Positions 1 to 8,069 of a stretch of DNA of 64,000 nucleotides are shown in pieces (position 1 is the first letter of the stretch; each line of letters opens with the position of its first letter). This DNA comes from Eubacteriaceae bacterium UBA6119 (lineage in GTDB: Bacteria; Bacillota; Clostridia; Eubacteriales; UBA1433). The position numbers and the translations under genes are program-made. The stretch lies in contig DIVZ01000006.1 in NCBI GenBank assembly GCA_002423395.1, positions 1 to 64,000 on the forward strand. The letters are read 5' to 3'. Below the pieces are notes generated by a model that was not told the DNA's origin, did not search any database, and saw only the letters and a list, made by a program, of their open reading frames with translations.

Positions 1-57
1 TAGAGCAACCGGCTCATAACCGGTTGGTCCGGGGTTCGAGTCCCTGAAGGCCCACCA
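1..57 (+). tRNA. tRNA-Met (CAT anticodon), 5' end cut by the window
   Basis: The window opens inside a tRNA. The anticodon stem-loop CCGGCTCATAACCGG carries CAT, and is followed by a T-arm with GGTTCGAGTCC and an encoded CCA end at 55-57. The acceptor 5' strand and D-arm lie outside the window. CAT could be elongator Met, initiator Met or tRNA-Ile2 (lysidine-modified); the missing 5' half prevents a decision. Confidence 0.9.
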
Positions 58-69
58 TTCGTGTAAAAT

Positions 70-99
70 CCGAACTTTATTTGAAAGTTCGGTTTTTTT
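70..99 (+). terminator. intrinsic terminator of the tRNA transcript
   Basis: CCGAACTTT and AAAGTTCGG form a 9-bp stem with a 5-nt loop, followed by seven T. It sits 12 nt after the CCA end of the tRNA. Confidence 0.9.
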
Positions 100-383
100 G
101 TTGGATTACTCTGTATCGAAACAGCAAATTACTAAATTAAGCGGTACCAGTTTTATTCAATTTGATATGATTTTTTTGCAGAAAGCAATTTTATAATAGG
201 ATTATCTATAATAACCATTAAAATTTAATTATATGATTATAATTAAATACGTAAAATAGTCAATATTACAACAATATGTTTATATCTTGAAACATATAAA
301 TTACATATGATATAATTTATATTAAATTTTATTACTTTGTATATATTCAAAAGTTATATGATATATTAGTAAAGGTTTATAAT

Positions 384-725
384 ATGGCTATTATACAATG
401 TCCTGAATGCAAAAAAGAAGTATCTGATAGAGCAGGCGCTTGTCCGTCGTGCGGATATCCAATATCACAAAATATTTCACAAACGCAATATTCCAATGAT
501 CAGTCAACAAATGCCTATAACTATCAATCTAACCATGAAAGAAATTATAACAAAGAAGATTTAGAACCTAGTACAGGTTATGCAATTTTAGGTTTTTTCA
601 TTCCAATTGTAGGCTTAATATTATATTTGGTCTGGAAGAGCGAAAAACCCGGACCCTCAAAATCGGCAGGGACAGGAGCTTTAATTGGCTTTATCATTGG
701 CTTTATTTTAATGATGTTTATTTAA
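384..725 (+). CDS. zinc-ribbon membrane protein
   Basis: 113-residue protein. The N-terminus has a zinc ribbon of the CPxC-x(n)-CPSCG type (CPEC near residue 6, CPSCGYPI near residue 20). A polar Asn/Gln/Tyr-rich linker of about 40 residues follows, then two hydrophobic segments (near residues 64-83 and 95-113) separated by a short KSEKPGPSKS loop. Zinc-ribbon plus C-terminal membrane hairpin proteins are common in Clostridia; their function is not established. It has a weak AAAGG ribosome binding site and no operon partner: the next gene begins 185 bp later with its own site. Confidence 0.75.
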   Translation: MAIIQCPECKKEVSDRAGACPSCGYPISQNISQTQYSNDQSTNAYNYQSNHERNYNKEDLEPSTGYAILGFFIPIVGLILYLVWKSEKPGPSKSAGTGALIGFIIGFILMMFI

Positions 726-910
726 GATTATAAAAATATTATTAAATTATTTCAGTAAAGCGACATGGGTTAATATGCTGTAATAAAACTATGCATATAG
801 CGGTTAGTAAAATTTTGCAAACCGCTTTTTTATTTATGCGATTAAATTTTACATAATACGGGGCAGAATTTGTTATATAATATTCCGGTAATGTTTTTAA
901 GGAGCGAGAT

Positions 911-1810
911 ATGGGAATTAGTAATAATGTATTTGATACGGCTTTAATATTTGAAGGCGGCGGAATGCGCGGAAGCTACACGGCGGCTGTGCTGTGCGCT
1001 CTTTTGGAGGAAGGAATATATTTTGACTATGCCGCGGGAATATCCGCAGGGGCAACGCACTGCGTAAACTATATATCAAGAGATATAGCAAGAGCTAGGC
1101 GGAGCTTTGTTGATTTGGTTAACGATAAAAACTTCGGCGGCTGGGGATCGTTCTTTAAAGGGCACGGTTATTTTAATTCGGATTACATTTACGGAAAGAC
1201 GGCTTACGCAAAAGAAAGCCTTCCGTTTGATTTTAAGACATTTATGGAAAACCCCGCGCAGATGCGCATAGGCGCGTTTGATATGAGGCGCGGAAAGATG
1301 AAATATTTCTCAAAAAATGATGTTACTGATATTTCAAGCCTTATGAATATCGTCAGGGCTTCTTCTTCGATGCCGTTTTTTATGCCTAAAACGACTATAG
1401 GCGATGATGAGTATATAGACGGAGGAGTAGGAGGCGGAATTGCGCTTGACATAGCTAAATACGACGGATACGAGAAGTTTTTTGTGATACTCAGCAGACC
1501 TAAAGGCTACCGAAAGAAAAGCGTTAAAATAAAAATGACTGTTAAAAGCCGATACTGGAAATATCCGTTTGTAGCTAAGGCAATAAAATACAGGCACGTT
1601 AAATACAACAAAACGCTGGACGAGCTTGAAGAGCTTGAAAAGCAGGGCAAAGCGTTTTTGGTATACCCCGACGTTATGCCTGTTTCCAGCAGGGAGACGG
1701 ATTACGGCAAGCTTTACAAAAGTTTTGATATGGGATACGAGCAGGCAAGCAGGGACATCGAAAAGTATAAAGAGTTTTTGGGGTTAGGGCAAAACGCGAA
1801 ATCTTATTAA
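911..1810 (+). CDS. patatin-like phospholipase
   Basis: 299-residue protein of the patatin family (serine lipid acyl hydrolases using a Ser-Asp dyad). The oxyanion loop FEGGGMRGSYTAAVL lies near residues 15-29, the nucleophile elbow GISAGA near 46-51, and the catalytic Asp is in DGGVGGG near 170. All three motifs are intact, so activity is likely. It has an AAGGAG ribosome binding site 6 nt before ATG. It resembles the YlbK/RssA-type cytoplasmic branch of about 300 residues rather than large secreted patatins; no signal peptide is visible. It appears monocistronic and ends at a strong terminator shared with the convergent cupin gene. Confidence 0.9.
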   Translation: MGISNNVFDTALIFEGGGMRGSYTAAVLCALLEEGIYFDYAAGISAGATHCVNYISRDIARARRSFVDLVNDKNFGGWGSFFKGHGYFNSDYIYGKTAYAKESLPFDFKTFMENPAQMRIGAFDMRRGKMKYFSKNDVTDISSLMNIVRASSSMPFFMPKTTIGDDEYIDGGVGGGIALDIAKYDGYEKFFVILSRPKGYRKKSVKIKMTVKSRYWKYPFVAKAIKYRHVKYNKTLDELEELEKQGKAFLVYPDVMPVSSRETDYGKLYKSFDMGYEQASRDIEKYKEFLGLGQNAKSY

Positions 1811-1844
1811 TTTGTGTATATATTAAATAGAATTTAATGCAAAT

Positions 1845-1876
1845 AAAAAGAATCCTTCATAAAGGATTCTTTTATT
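1845..1876. terminator. bidirectional terminator between patatin and cupin genes
   Basis: AAGAATCCTT and AAGGATTCTT form a 10-bp stem around a CATA loop, with A-tract on the left and T-tract on the right, so it can stop both converging transcripts. Confidence 0.85.
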
Positions 1877-1950
1877 ATATCTAGTGTAATTATTAATAAT
1901 TATATTAGTTTGATCCTATAGATTGCTGTTAGTTCTTGAGTGTAACACTT

Positions 1951-2325
1951 TTAGCAGTATAATGGGTTTCTGTCGCCTTCTTTTGGAACAATGCAGATTA
2001 TAATAAGCGGTTCGGTCTCTGAAGTGTTCCAGAATGTATGTCCTATATTACTTGGAACGTGCATATAATAACCTTGCTCTATGTCATATTCTATTTTGTC
2101 GATAACAAATTTCCCCTTGCCTCCGACGCATAGCGCCTGATGCTCCCATGGGTGCATATTGGGCGGAGCTACGGAGCCGGGGTTTAATTTAAAGCAGCGC
2201 ATAACGTGACTGTCCCAATACTGACCAGGACCGAATACAATGCGTTTTTCGGCATTTGGTATAAAATCAGAAACGTCAACTTGGGCAAGATCATCAATCT
2301 TTCCGACATATTTATTTTTTTCCAT
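1951..2325 (-). CDS. cupin-domain protein
   Basis: 124-residue single-domain cupin. Cupin motif 1 metal-ligand residues are seen in HPWEHQALCVGGKGKFVI (near residues 58-75) and motif 2 in HVPSNIGHTFWN (near 90-101), giving the His/His/Glu/His set typical of metal-binding beta-barrels. The substrate is not predictable. The start is set by GGAGG 7 nt upstream of ATG. It is divergent from an HxlR regulator with about 190 bp between the two starts, an arrangement that suggests the regulator controls it. Confidence 0.88.
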   Translation of the reverse strand: MEKNKYVGKIDDLAQVDVSDFIPNAEKRIVFGPGQYWDSHVMRCFKLNPGSVAPPNMHPWEHQALCVGGKGKFVIDKIEYDIEQGYYMHVPSNIGHTFWNTSETEPLIIICIVPKEGDRNPLYC

Positions 2326-2514
2326 AAGTAACCTCCAGATAAATTTTATTTAACAGACAAAATATTTGTCTTGCAAAAATCATTTAATAGCAATAAGAAA
2401 AACACTCATTTGACTTTTGCTTTAAATCTAATATATAATTTTAATAAATAATATTCAAGTAGATACTTTTTCGTAACCGGTTGTATTTATTAATTTTTAT
2501 CGGAGGGATATTTT

Positions 2515-2889
2515 GTGATTACAGAAAGCTGCCCTATTGAAGTAACGTTGTCTATGATAAGCGGAAAATGGAAACTGATTATAATAAAAGAATTGCTTGC
2601 ATGTGAAAACATTCGTTTCGGCGAGCTTTTACGAGTAATTCCTGATATTTCCCAGAAAGTTCTTACAAGCCAGCTGCGAGAGCTGGAAGAAGACGGTTTG
2701 GTACTGAGAATAGATTATAATGAAAATCCGCGCAGAGTGGAATATTCACTGACCAAACTCGGTTTAAGTATGGTATCCATTATGAAGGAGATTCGCAATT
2801 GGGGTCTTTTTCATCTGCTTAATAATGAGAAAAAACCTGTTCATTGCCTGGAATGCAAGCAGTGCCAATCCAGTTCTAAAATATGCTGA
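2515..2889 (+). CDS. HxlR-family winged-helix transcriptional regulator
   Basis: 124 residues beginning at GTG behind GGAGGG. The HxlR signature is clear: CPIEVTLSMISGKWKLIII near residues 5-23, the recognition helix region ISQKVLTSQLRELEEDGLV near 46-64 and the wing RRVEYSLTKLG near 73-83. HxlR proteins are dimeric DNA-binding repressors or activators that respond to aldehydes, quinones or redox state. The N-terminal Cys (ESCP) matches the sensing Cys of redox-responsive members, and a C-terminal cluster CLECKQCQSSSKIC adds further Cys, which is unusual and may bind metal. The likely target is the divergent cupin gene. Confidence 0.92.
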   Translation: MITESCPIEVTLSMISGKWKLIIIKELLACENIRFGELLRVIPDISQKVLTSQLRELEEDGLVLRIDYNENPRRVEYSLTKLGLSMVSIMKEIRNWGLFHLLNNEKKPVHCLECKQCQSSSKIC

Positions 2890-3004
2890 CGTAATTAAAT
2901 AGTGAGGGTAAAATTTTAACAATATGATTATCATAGTTATTTATTCACTATAATATATCTTCAGAAATCTAATAACATCAATATAAGCTGTCTTTTTTGT
3001 TTGA

Positions 3005-3568
3005 TTAGGTCTGCTCAACCTGAAAAATAATGCAGTTGAAATTTTCTCCCAAGCAGTATTTGTCAGTTACCGAAAAACCTGCGTTTTCGCACAGCGTAAT
3101 AATCTCTTCTTCCGACATTCTAAACTGCTCGGGCGGACCCGAGGGAGTTTTTGATTTGTGGAAATCAATCGATATGTACCTTCCGTTTTGCTTAAGTATC
3201 CTGTGGATTTCGCTGAGCATAAATTCTTTATTGTCAAGATGATGAAGAACAGAGCACATTACGGCGCAGTCGCACGAATTATCGGACTGCGGAAGAGAGG
3301 GGGAGGTGACTTTTTTTATCACGACATTATGCGCTTTGAATTTATTTTTACGGAAGGTCAGTATCTCTATCATTTCATCGGATACATCAAAAGCGTAAAT
3401 GTGGTTTTTGCTTATTTTAGCGGCCGCAAAAGTAAATATTCCGGTTCCCGCACCGATATCGGCAAGACTCATGTTTTTTTTAAAACCTGCGTTTTTAAGA
3501 GTCTGCTTTGGGTTTAATTCTTTGATTCTATCTTCGTTTTCAAATTTTTTAATGTAAAATTCATTCAT
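3005..3568 (-). CDS. class I SAM-dependent methyltransferase
   Basis: 187 residues with a Rossmann methyltransferase fold. Motif I is ADIGAGTGIFTFAAA near residues 37-51, the acidic SAM-ribose residue is in IYAFDVSDEM near 57-66, and motif IV/post-I is CAVMCSVLHHLDN near 100-112. It is a small Methyltransf_11/25-type enzyme like UbiE-related proteins; the substrate is unknown. It follows the prophage repressor gene on the same strand but is separated by that gene's terminator, so it is probably an independent unit. Confidence 0.88.
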   Translation of the reverse strand: MNEFYIKKFENEDRIKELNPKQTLKNAGFKKNMSLADIGAGTGIFTFAAAKISKNHIYAFDVSDEMIEILTFRKNKFKAHNVVIKKVTSPSLPQSDNSCDCAVMCSVLHHLDNKEFMLSEIHRILKQNGRYISIDFHKSKTPSGPPEQFRMSEEEIITLCENAGFSVTDKYCLGENFNCIIFQVEQT

Positions 3569-3586
3569 ATTTCACCATCTCTATAG

Positions 3587-3609
3587 GAAAAGACAGCTTA
3601 AAGCTGTCT
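3587..3609 (-). terminator. terminator of the repressor gene
   Basis: GACAGCTT and AAGCTGTC form an 8-bp stem at 3592-3608 that overlaps the repressor stop codon; the minus-strand transcript continues into TTTTCC. Confidence 0.7.
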
Positions 3610-4253
3610 TAGTTAAGTTTTCTAATCAATTGAACCACAACGCCTAATATATTAACCGACTCTTCTCCGTTATACGGATAAAATTTTGTCTCATACGCCG
3701 GGTTTAACGCCTGAAGCAGAAGTCCGTTCTCTTGTTTTACTACTCTTTTCAGCGTTGCATCAAATCCGTTGATGTACACGGCGCAGTCTTGACCATTTTC
3801 ACAGTCGGGACGTTTATCAATTATCACAGTATCGTTATCTTTGTAGTCCGGCAACATGCTGTCTCCGCTTATACGAAGAGCTATCAATTGCCTGTCCTCC
3901 TTGTATAAATCTCTGGATATTTCGGCATAATCAATTATGTCTTCTATTGCCTCAATGGGTATGCCTGCAGGAATACGCCCGTAAACCGGAATTTTTACTA
4001 TCTCTCCGATATCGATAATTCTTAAATCTCTTGCGGATTTCGCTTCAATATTATTATCGAAGCCCAAAAGCCACTCATAGCTTACGTTTAAATAGTTTGC
4101 TATTAAATATGTTTTTAACTGATTTGGTCTGTACTTTCCGTTTAAATAATCGCTTATGGATGATTGGGAAATGTTTGTTGCTTTTACTAAATCGCCCTGC
4201 GTTTTATCCCGCATCGTAAGCGCTTGCTTTAAGCGATCTGCGAAAGTCTGCAT
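3609..4253 (-). CDS. CI/LexA-like prophage repressor (HTH plus S24 peptidase)
   Basis: 214 residues if started at the ATG at 4253, which has GAGG 9 nt upstream; a TTG and an ATG slightly further out lack good spacing. The N-terminal HTH_3 domain (TQGDLVKATNISQSSISDYL, near residues 18-37) is followed by an S24 peptidase domain. The self-cleavage site is probably Ala-Gly in GRIPAGIP, the nucleophile Ser is in RISGDSMLPD and the general base Lys is in DATLKRVV. Such repressors hold a prophage silent and are inactivated by RecA-stimulated autoproteolysis after DNA damage. It is divergent from the Cro-like gene across an operator region. Confidence 0.92.
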   Translation of the reverse strand: MQTFADRLKQALTMRDKTQGDLVKATNISQSSISDYLNGKYRPNQLKTYLIANYLNVSYEWLLGFDNNIEAKSARDLRIIDIGEIVKIPVYGRIPAGIPIEAIEDIIDYAEISRDLYKEDRQLIALRISGDSMLPDYKDNDTVIIDKRPDCENGQDCAVYINGFDATLKRVVKQENGLLLQALNPAYETKFYPYNGEESVNILGVVVQLIRKLN

Positions 4254-4311
4254 TTGCATGTACCTCAAAAATTTTTATTACATTATCTATGATTATACGA
4301 TGACTATATAT

Positions 4312-4330
4312 TATACGGAAAACCGAAATA
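4312..4330. promoter_or_regulatory. imperfect repressor operator (distal)
   Basis: TATACGG-AAAA-CCGAAATA keeps the CGG-4-CCG core of the two perfect operators nearby, with weaker outer bases. It lies between the divergent repressor and Cro-like genes, where it would influence the repressor's own promoter. Confidence 0.55.
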
Positions 4331-4366
4331 AATCAATACTTTTTTGGAAAATATTTCATAAAACCG

Positions 4367-4418
4367 TTGACATTTTTATTTTTCAGGTATATTATAATAA
4401 TATCGGATAACCGATATT
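4367..4418 (+). promoter_or_regulatory. early promoter with overlapping operator
   Basis: TTGACA at 4367-4372 and TATTAT at 4390-4395 are 17 bp apart, a near-consensus vegetative promoter for the Cro-like gene. Directly after the -10 box lies AATATCGG-ATAA-CCGATATT (4399-4418), an inverted repeat with perfect 8-bp arms, placed so that bound repressor would cover the start of transcription. Confidence 0.8.
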
Positions 4419-4432
4419 AAGGAGGCAAGGAA

Positions 4433-4672
4433 ATGGAAAGGTTTGTTTTTTATAGGGACAAGCTGAAAAAGAGAATCATAGCAAAGTACGGTACATATCA
4501 AAAATACGCAAAATACGCAGGAATTTCACCATCATCTTTATCAAAAAAGCTTTCAGGCAAGCGGTATTTCACTCATGACGACATAATAAAGGCTGTAATT
4601 CTGCTGGAGCTAGAAAATGTGGACGAATATTTTTTTAAGCTGCGATATCGGATAACCGATATATATCAATAA
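4433..4672 (+). CDS. Cro-like HTH protein
   Basis: 79-residue protein with one helix-turn-helix: YQKYAKYAGISPSSLSKKLSGKRYF (in two overlapping pieces near residues 22-46). The gene starts behind AAGGAGG, 14 bp after the main operator. By position and size it is the Cro-type counterpart of the divergent CI-like repressor, committing to lytic or early transcription. A second perfect copy of the operator lies inside its 3' end (4645-4662), so the protein or the repressor may also act there. Confidence 0.82.
   Translation: MERFVFYRDKLKKRIIAKYGTYQKYAKYAGISPSSLSKKLSGKRYFTHDDIIKAVILLELENVDEYFFKLRYRITDIYQ
4645..4662. promoter_or_regulatory. second perfect repressor operator, inside the Cro-like gene
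   Basis: ATATCGG-ATAA-CCGATAT repeats the core of the 4399-4418 operator exactly, including the ATAA spacer, 246 bp downstream. Its position at the end of the coding sequence suits looping or a roadblock to early transcription. Confidence 0.7.
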
Positions 4673-4873
4673 ATTTACCATTGATTATATAAATTGAAAT
4701 GTTCTCAAAAGTTTTCTGTTAGTCTGCGGATATCTTACATTATTGAAAATCTATTATCAATAAATCAGTTATTTTCAGTTGTTTAAATCAAGACACATAT
4801 TAATTTTTACTGCAAATATCGGCTTTTTATATTTAATCAGTTTCCTTTAATTACTAAATAACCGGAGGTGAAT

Positions 4874-5068
4874 ATGATTGACGTTACCATAAAAGAGGGC
4901 AGGCTGTACACTACCTGCGCCTGCGGAAGGACATACAACATCAGCGCGCTTTATGACCTTACCAAACCATTTATATGCCCGATATGCGAGTACGAGCAAA
5001 GAAAACAAAGAAAGCGCAATCACGTTAAATATAACAAGCATGGGATAAGAATAGATAATGAGCATTAA
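4874..5068 (+). CDS. small zinc-finger-like early phage protein
   Basis: 64 residues from the ATG at 4874, chosen because GGAGGTG lies 5 nt upstream (a GTG two codons earlier overlaps that site). It contains CACG near residue 14 and CPIC near residue 36, a CxC...CxxC arrangement suggesting a bound zinc, and ends in a basic stretch (RKQRKRNH). It is the first of three tightly packed small genes typical of phage early regions. Function unknown. Confidence 0.65.
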   Translation: MIDVTIKEGRLYTTCACGRTYNISALYDLTKPFICPICEYEQRKQRKRNHVKYNKHGIRIDNEH

Positions 5069-5237
5069 AAAATACATATATTTTACTCTTGCGGCTTTTG
5101 CTTTTTTTATTCTTTTCGGAACGCTTGACGGCGCGAATTATTTTTCGTTTAAGCGCACCGTTATACAAAGTGGCATATGCATTGCGATAATGGGGCTATC
5201 GGCGATTAGATATAGGAAAATAAATTACAAACAATGA
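5058..5237 (+). CDS. small phage membrane protein
   Basis: 59-residue reading frame that overlaps the previous gene by 11 bp in another frame and overlaps the next unit's leader. It begins MSIKKYIYFTLAAFAFFILF, giving a transmembrane helix near residues 6-22, and has a second hydrophobic stretch near 40-50 (GICIAIMGLSAI). There is no strong ribosome binding site, so translational coupling to the upstream gene is likely. Unknown function; small two-helix proteins are frequent in Clostridia prophage early operons. Confidence 0.55.
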   Translation: MSIKKYIYFTLAAFAFFILFGTLDGANYFSFKRTVIQSGICIAIMGLSAIRYRKINYKQ

Positions 5238-5248
5238 AGGAGAACCAA

Positions 5249-5440
5249 ATGGAATCATGTGAAAACTGCACCTATTCTGAAGACTACGGCGAAAGCTTTC
5301 TTTTTATAAGATGCGAGCGCACGGACGCGAACATGATAGTGCGAAAAGATTTTTTCTGCAAACATTACGCGAACAAAGAAGAGTGCATTATCCAAAACAT
5401 AAACGATATTTACTCATGCGCATCAAAATGCGTCAAATAA
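5249..5440 (+). CDS. small cysteine-rich phage protein
   Basis: 63 residues from the ATG at 5249, preferred over one at 5234 because AAGGAG lies 6 nt upstream. Six Cys residues occur (CENC near the start, then RCER, FFCKHY, EECI, YSCASKC), suggesting a metal-binding fold. It completes the early gene trio. No family is recognised. Confidence 0.6.
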   Translation: MESCENCTYSEDYGESFLFIRCERTDANMIVRKDFFCKHYANKEECIIQNINDIYSCASKCVK

Positions 5441-5596
5441 AAAAAGAAAGAAGAAAGCCGATTTCCCGTCTGACTATATCAGCTTAATTCCCTCTTATAT
5501 CATAAATGATTATATATATTAGTTAAATATATGTCAATAAATAAGTATACTAATTTTGTATGCGAACGTATACAAAATTGCGAACGGAGGAGAAAA

Positions 5597-6370
5597 TTGT
5601 CTAATAATAAAACCATTTACTTAACAGCATCACAGGTAAGGGCATATAAGTCCTGCAGGAGGCTTTACGAGCTGCAGTTTATAGACTGCTTAAAACCTAT
5701 AGAAGAGTATGAGCCTTACGCTGTGGGGCGAAATTATCACTCTAAAATTTCAAGTATTGTTAAAACGGGAGAATTTGAGAAAACGAACGATAAAACAGAC
5801 GCTATGGCGCAAGCTTTTAAAAATTTCATACTGCCAAAAATCGTCTGCGATAAAACTGAAACTGAGTTTAAAACGCGCTTATGCCAGGGAATTTACTTAA
5901 AAGGAAAAGTTGACGGAATAAGCAAAGGAAATATTGTTATTGAACATAAAACAATGTATGGAGCCGCCGGCGAAGATTTCGAAGAAAAGCTTAAAATAGA
6001 CGATCAGATTATGATTTACATGATAGGCACGGGCGCAAACGAGCTTATTTACACGGTTTGCCAAAAGCCTACAATTAAACTAAGACAAAACGAGTCAAAT
6101 GAAGATTATATAAAACGCTGCTATGAATGGTATGACGAGAGCAAAACCTCTATTTATAAGATAAGAAAAACAGATAAAGAACTTGCGGAAAAAAAAGCGG
6201 AGCTGATACGCATAGCGAAAGAAATACGAAGAGGCAAGTACTGGCATAGAAATCCTTATAACTGCAAAGTGCTTGCATGCGTTTATGATAAAATCTGCGA
6301 AAATTATAATCCTGCTTACATGGCCGGCTTTATTAAAAAAGAAAAAGTAAACGAGGAATTAAGCGTATAA
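5597..6370 (+). CDS. PD-(D/E)XK nuclease with Fe-S-type cysteines (RecB/Cas4-like)
   Basis: 257 residues if started at the TTG at 5597, which has GGAGGAG 4 nt upstream; an ATG at 5531 has no ribosome binding site. The N-terminus SASQVRAY-like helix motif (LTASQVRAYKSCRRLYELQF) and the active-site pattern GKVDG...IVIEHKT (Asp then Glu-x-Lys) identify the PDDEXK_1 group. One Cys near residue 20 and three near 223, 228 and 234 (CKVLACVYDKIC) match the layout that binds a 4Fe-4S cluster in AddB and Cas4. It is probably a phage recombination or DNA-processing exonuclease. Confidence 0.82.
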   Translation: MSNNKTIYLTASQVRAYKSCRRLYELQFIDCLKPIEEYEPYAVGRNYHSKISSIVKTGEFEKTNDKTDAMAQAFKNFILPKIVCDKTETEFKTRLCQGIYLKGKVDGISKGNIVIEHKTMYGAAGEDFEEKLKIDDQIMIYMIGTGANELIYTVCQKPTIKLRQNESNEDYIKRCYEWYDESKTSIYKIRKTDKELAEKKAELIRIAKEIRRGKYWHRNPYNCKVLACVYDKICENYNPAYMAGFIKKEKVNEELSV

Positions 6371-6561
6371 ATCGCGCATCATATACGGCATATGCTCAAT
6401 TGCAAAGAAAAAACAGGCCGCAGGCAAAAATTAAGAAGTCGTACGCATATACCGCCGGGGCGAACAGTCTTTGTTCCAAACGCGGTACAAGGCAGGCTTC
6501 GTAGTCATAATATGCGCGGCGCAAGATTTTGTTACAAATTTTATAAAACGGAGGCGAAAAA

Positions 6562-6969
6562 ATGCCTGATCGGAGAGATTTGAAGCTTGATATGTATGAG
6601 ATAAGCCCCAGGGCGTATCGTGAGCTGTATTACTTTTGTTTGCAGTACGGTGAGATGAAACAGCGTTTGCGCGACATATATTCGGTTGCGAGCGGCAGAA
6701 TAAGCGCAATGCCTAAAGGCACGGATATTAGCGACAGCACGGCGAAAAAAGCCATGGCGGCAGCGCAACTGCGCACGAACATAGAGCTTATAGAGCGTGC
6801 GGCAAGGCAAGCCGACGATGAGATAGACGGATACATACTTAGAAACGTGACCGAGGGGGCGGGGTATACTTACCTGCGGCACGCGCTGAATATGCCATGC
6901 GGAAGAAATAAGTTTTACAAAGCGAGAAGGAAGTTTTTTTACATACTTTATAAGAATAGGGGGAATTAG
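6562..6969 (+). CDS. putative phage late-transcription regulator (ArpU/RinA-like)
   Basis: 135 residues behind GGAGG. The N-terminus YEISPRAYRELYYFCLQY and the C-terminal CGRNKFYKARRKFFYIL are the recognisable parts; the latter looks like the recognition helix of sigma-region-4-like phage regulators. It has the position expected of ArpU/RinA-type activators, at the end of the early region before the terminase genes, although the restriction-modification island now separates them. Assignment rests on position, length and C-terminal helix only. Confidence 0.55.
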   Translation: MPDRRDLKLDMYEISPRAYRELYYFCLQYGEMKQRLRDIYSVASGRISAMPKGTDISDSTAKKAMAAAQLRTNIELIERAARQADDEIDGYILRNVTEGAGYTYLRHALNMPCGRNKFYKARRKFFYILYKNRGN

Positions 6970-7059
6970 GGGGGGAGGTGTTCCTTGAAAAAATATTTTA
7001 ATTAACTTGATTAAGTTATAGTTTTGTGGCAATATGAACATTGGAAATGGAGATTTCTT

Positions 7060-8064
7060 ATGAATTATATTGGCTCAAAATATTCACTTATAGATTTTTT
7101 AAAAGAAACTATCGAAGTAGTTGTTGGAATTGAAAACAACAAAGGGAAAATATTTGCTGATTTATTTGCGGGTACCGGCATTGTTGGCAGCACATTTAAA
7201 GAATTAGGCTATACAGTTATTGCAAATGATATTCAACATTATAGTTATGTTTTAAATAGGCATTTAATTGAAAATACCCCACCTATTAATATTGAAAAAT
7301 TTAATTATATTAATGACCTTCCTGGCGTTGAAGGATTTATTTACAATAATTATTGCTCTGGCTCAGGTTCTGGACGCAATTATTTTACTGATGAAAATGG
7401 CAAAAAATGTGATAGCATAAGATTGGAATTAGAAAAACTACGATTAAATGGCGAAATATTAGATAGTGAATATTACTACTTATTATCAAGCCTTCTTAAT
7501 TCAATTGATAAATATGCTAATACTGCTTCAGTATATGGCGCATTTTTAAAACACATTAAACAATCAGCACAAAAGACATTCAAACTTGACCTTTTGCCTA
7601 TAATTCCTGGAGATAAAAATTGCAAAGTTTACAATGAAAATATAAATGATTTAATAAATAAAATTGAAGGTCATATTTTGTATCTAGACCCTCCATATAA
7701 TGCAAGACAATACTGTTCAAATTATCATGTACTTGAGACAATTTCATTATATGATAATCCCGAATTATTTGGAGTAACTGGTTTAAGAGAAAGCAGTAAA
7801 CAAAAAAGTGAATTTTGCTCTAAGCGTACTGTAACAAATGCGTTTGAGGATGTAATTAAGAATGCAAATTTTAATTACATATTTTTAAGTTATAATAATG
7901 AAGGTTTAATGCCAATCGAAGTTATTGAAAAAATAATGAGTAGTTATGGACGATATTCATTATTCACGAAAGAATATAAACGATTTAGAGCTGATAAAGA
8001 AGAAAATCGTAATCACAAAGCTGATTCAACAATAGAATATTTACATTGTTTAATTAAAAGGTAA
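7060..8064 (+). CDS. DNA adenine methylase, D12 class
   Basis: 334 residues from the ATG at 7060 (GGAAATGGAG upstream); a GTG at 7024 has no site. The N-terminal NYIGSKYSLIDFL and the SAM motif FADLFAGTGIVGSTF (near 34-48), followed by the catalytic LDPPYN (near 208-213), give the alpha-class order of N6-adenine methylases. The C-terminal part holds the target recognition region. It is the first gene of a compact, very AT-rich restriction-modification island, with 5 bp to the next methyltransferase. It protects one strand of the recognition site. Confidence 0.92.
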   Translation: MNYIGSKYSLIDFLKETIEVVVGIENNKGKIFADLFAGTGIVGSTFKELGYTVIANDIQHYSYVLNRHLIENTPPINIEKFNYINDLPGVEGFIYNNYCSGSGSGRNYFTDENGKKCDSIRLELEKLRLNGEILDSEYYYLLSSLLNSIDKYANTASVYGAFLKHIKQSAQKTFKLDLLPIIPGDKNCKVYNENINDLINKIEGHILYLDPPYNARQYCSNYHVLETISLYDNPELFGVTGLRESSKQKSEFCSKRTVTNAFEDVIKNANFNYIFLSYNNEGLMPIEVIEKIMSSYGRYSLFTKEYKRFRADKEENRNHKADSTIEYLHCLIKR

Positions 8065-8069
8065 AGGTT

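Noticed and set aside
1..57. tRNA as prophage attachment site
   Set aside because: The prophage genes start 3.5 kb away and neither an integrase nor a second copy of the tRNA 3' end was seen in the window.
2984..3611. Methyltransferase inserted into the repressor terminator
   Set aside because: An AAGCTGTCTT half-hairpin occurs on both sides of the gene (2985 and 3602), but it is too short to claim an insertion duplication.
6392..6583. 63-codon plus-strand frame between the nuclease and the late regulator
   Set aside because: No ribosome binding site, odd composition and overlap with the well-supported start at 6562.
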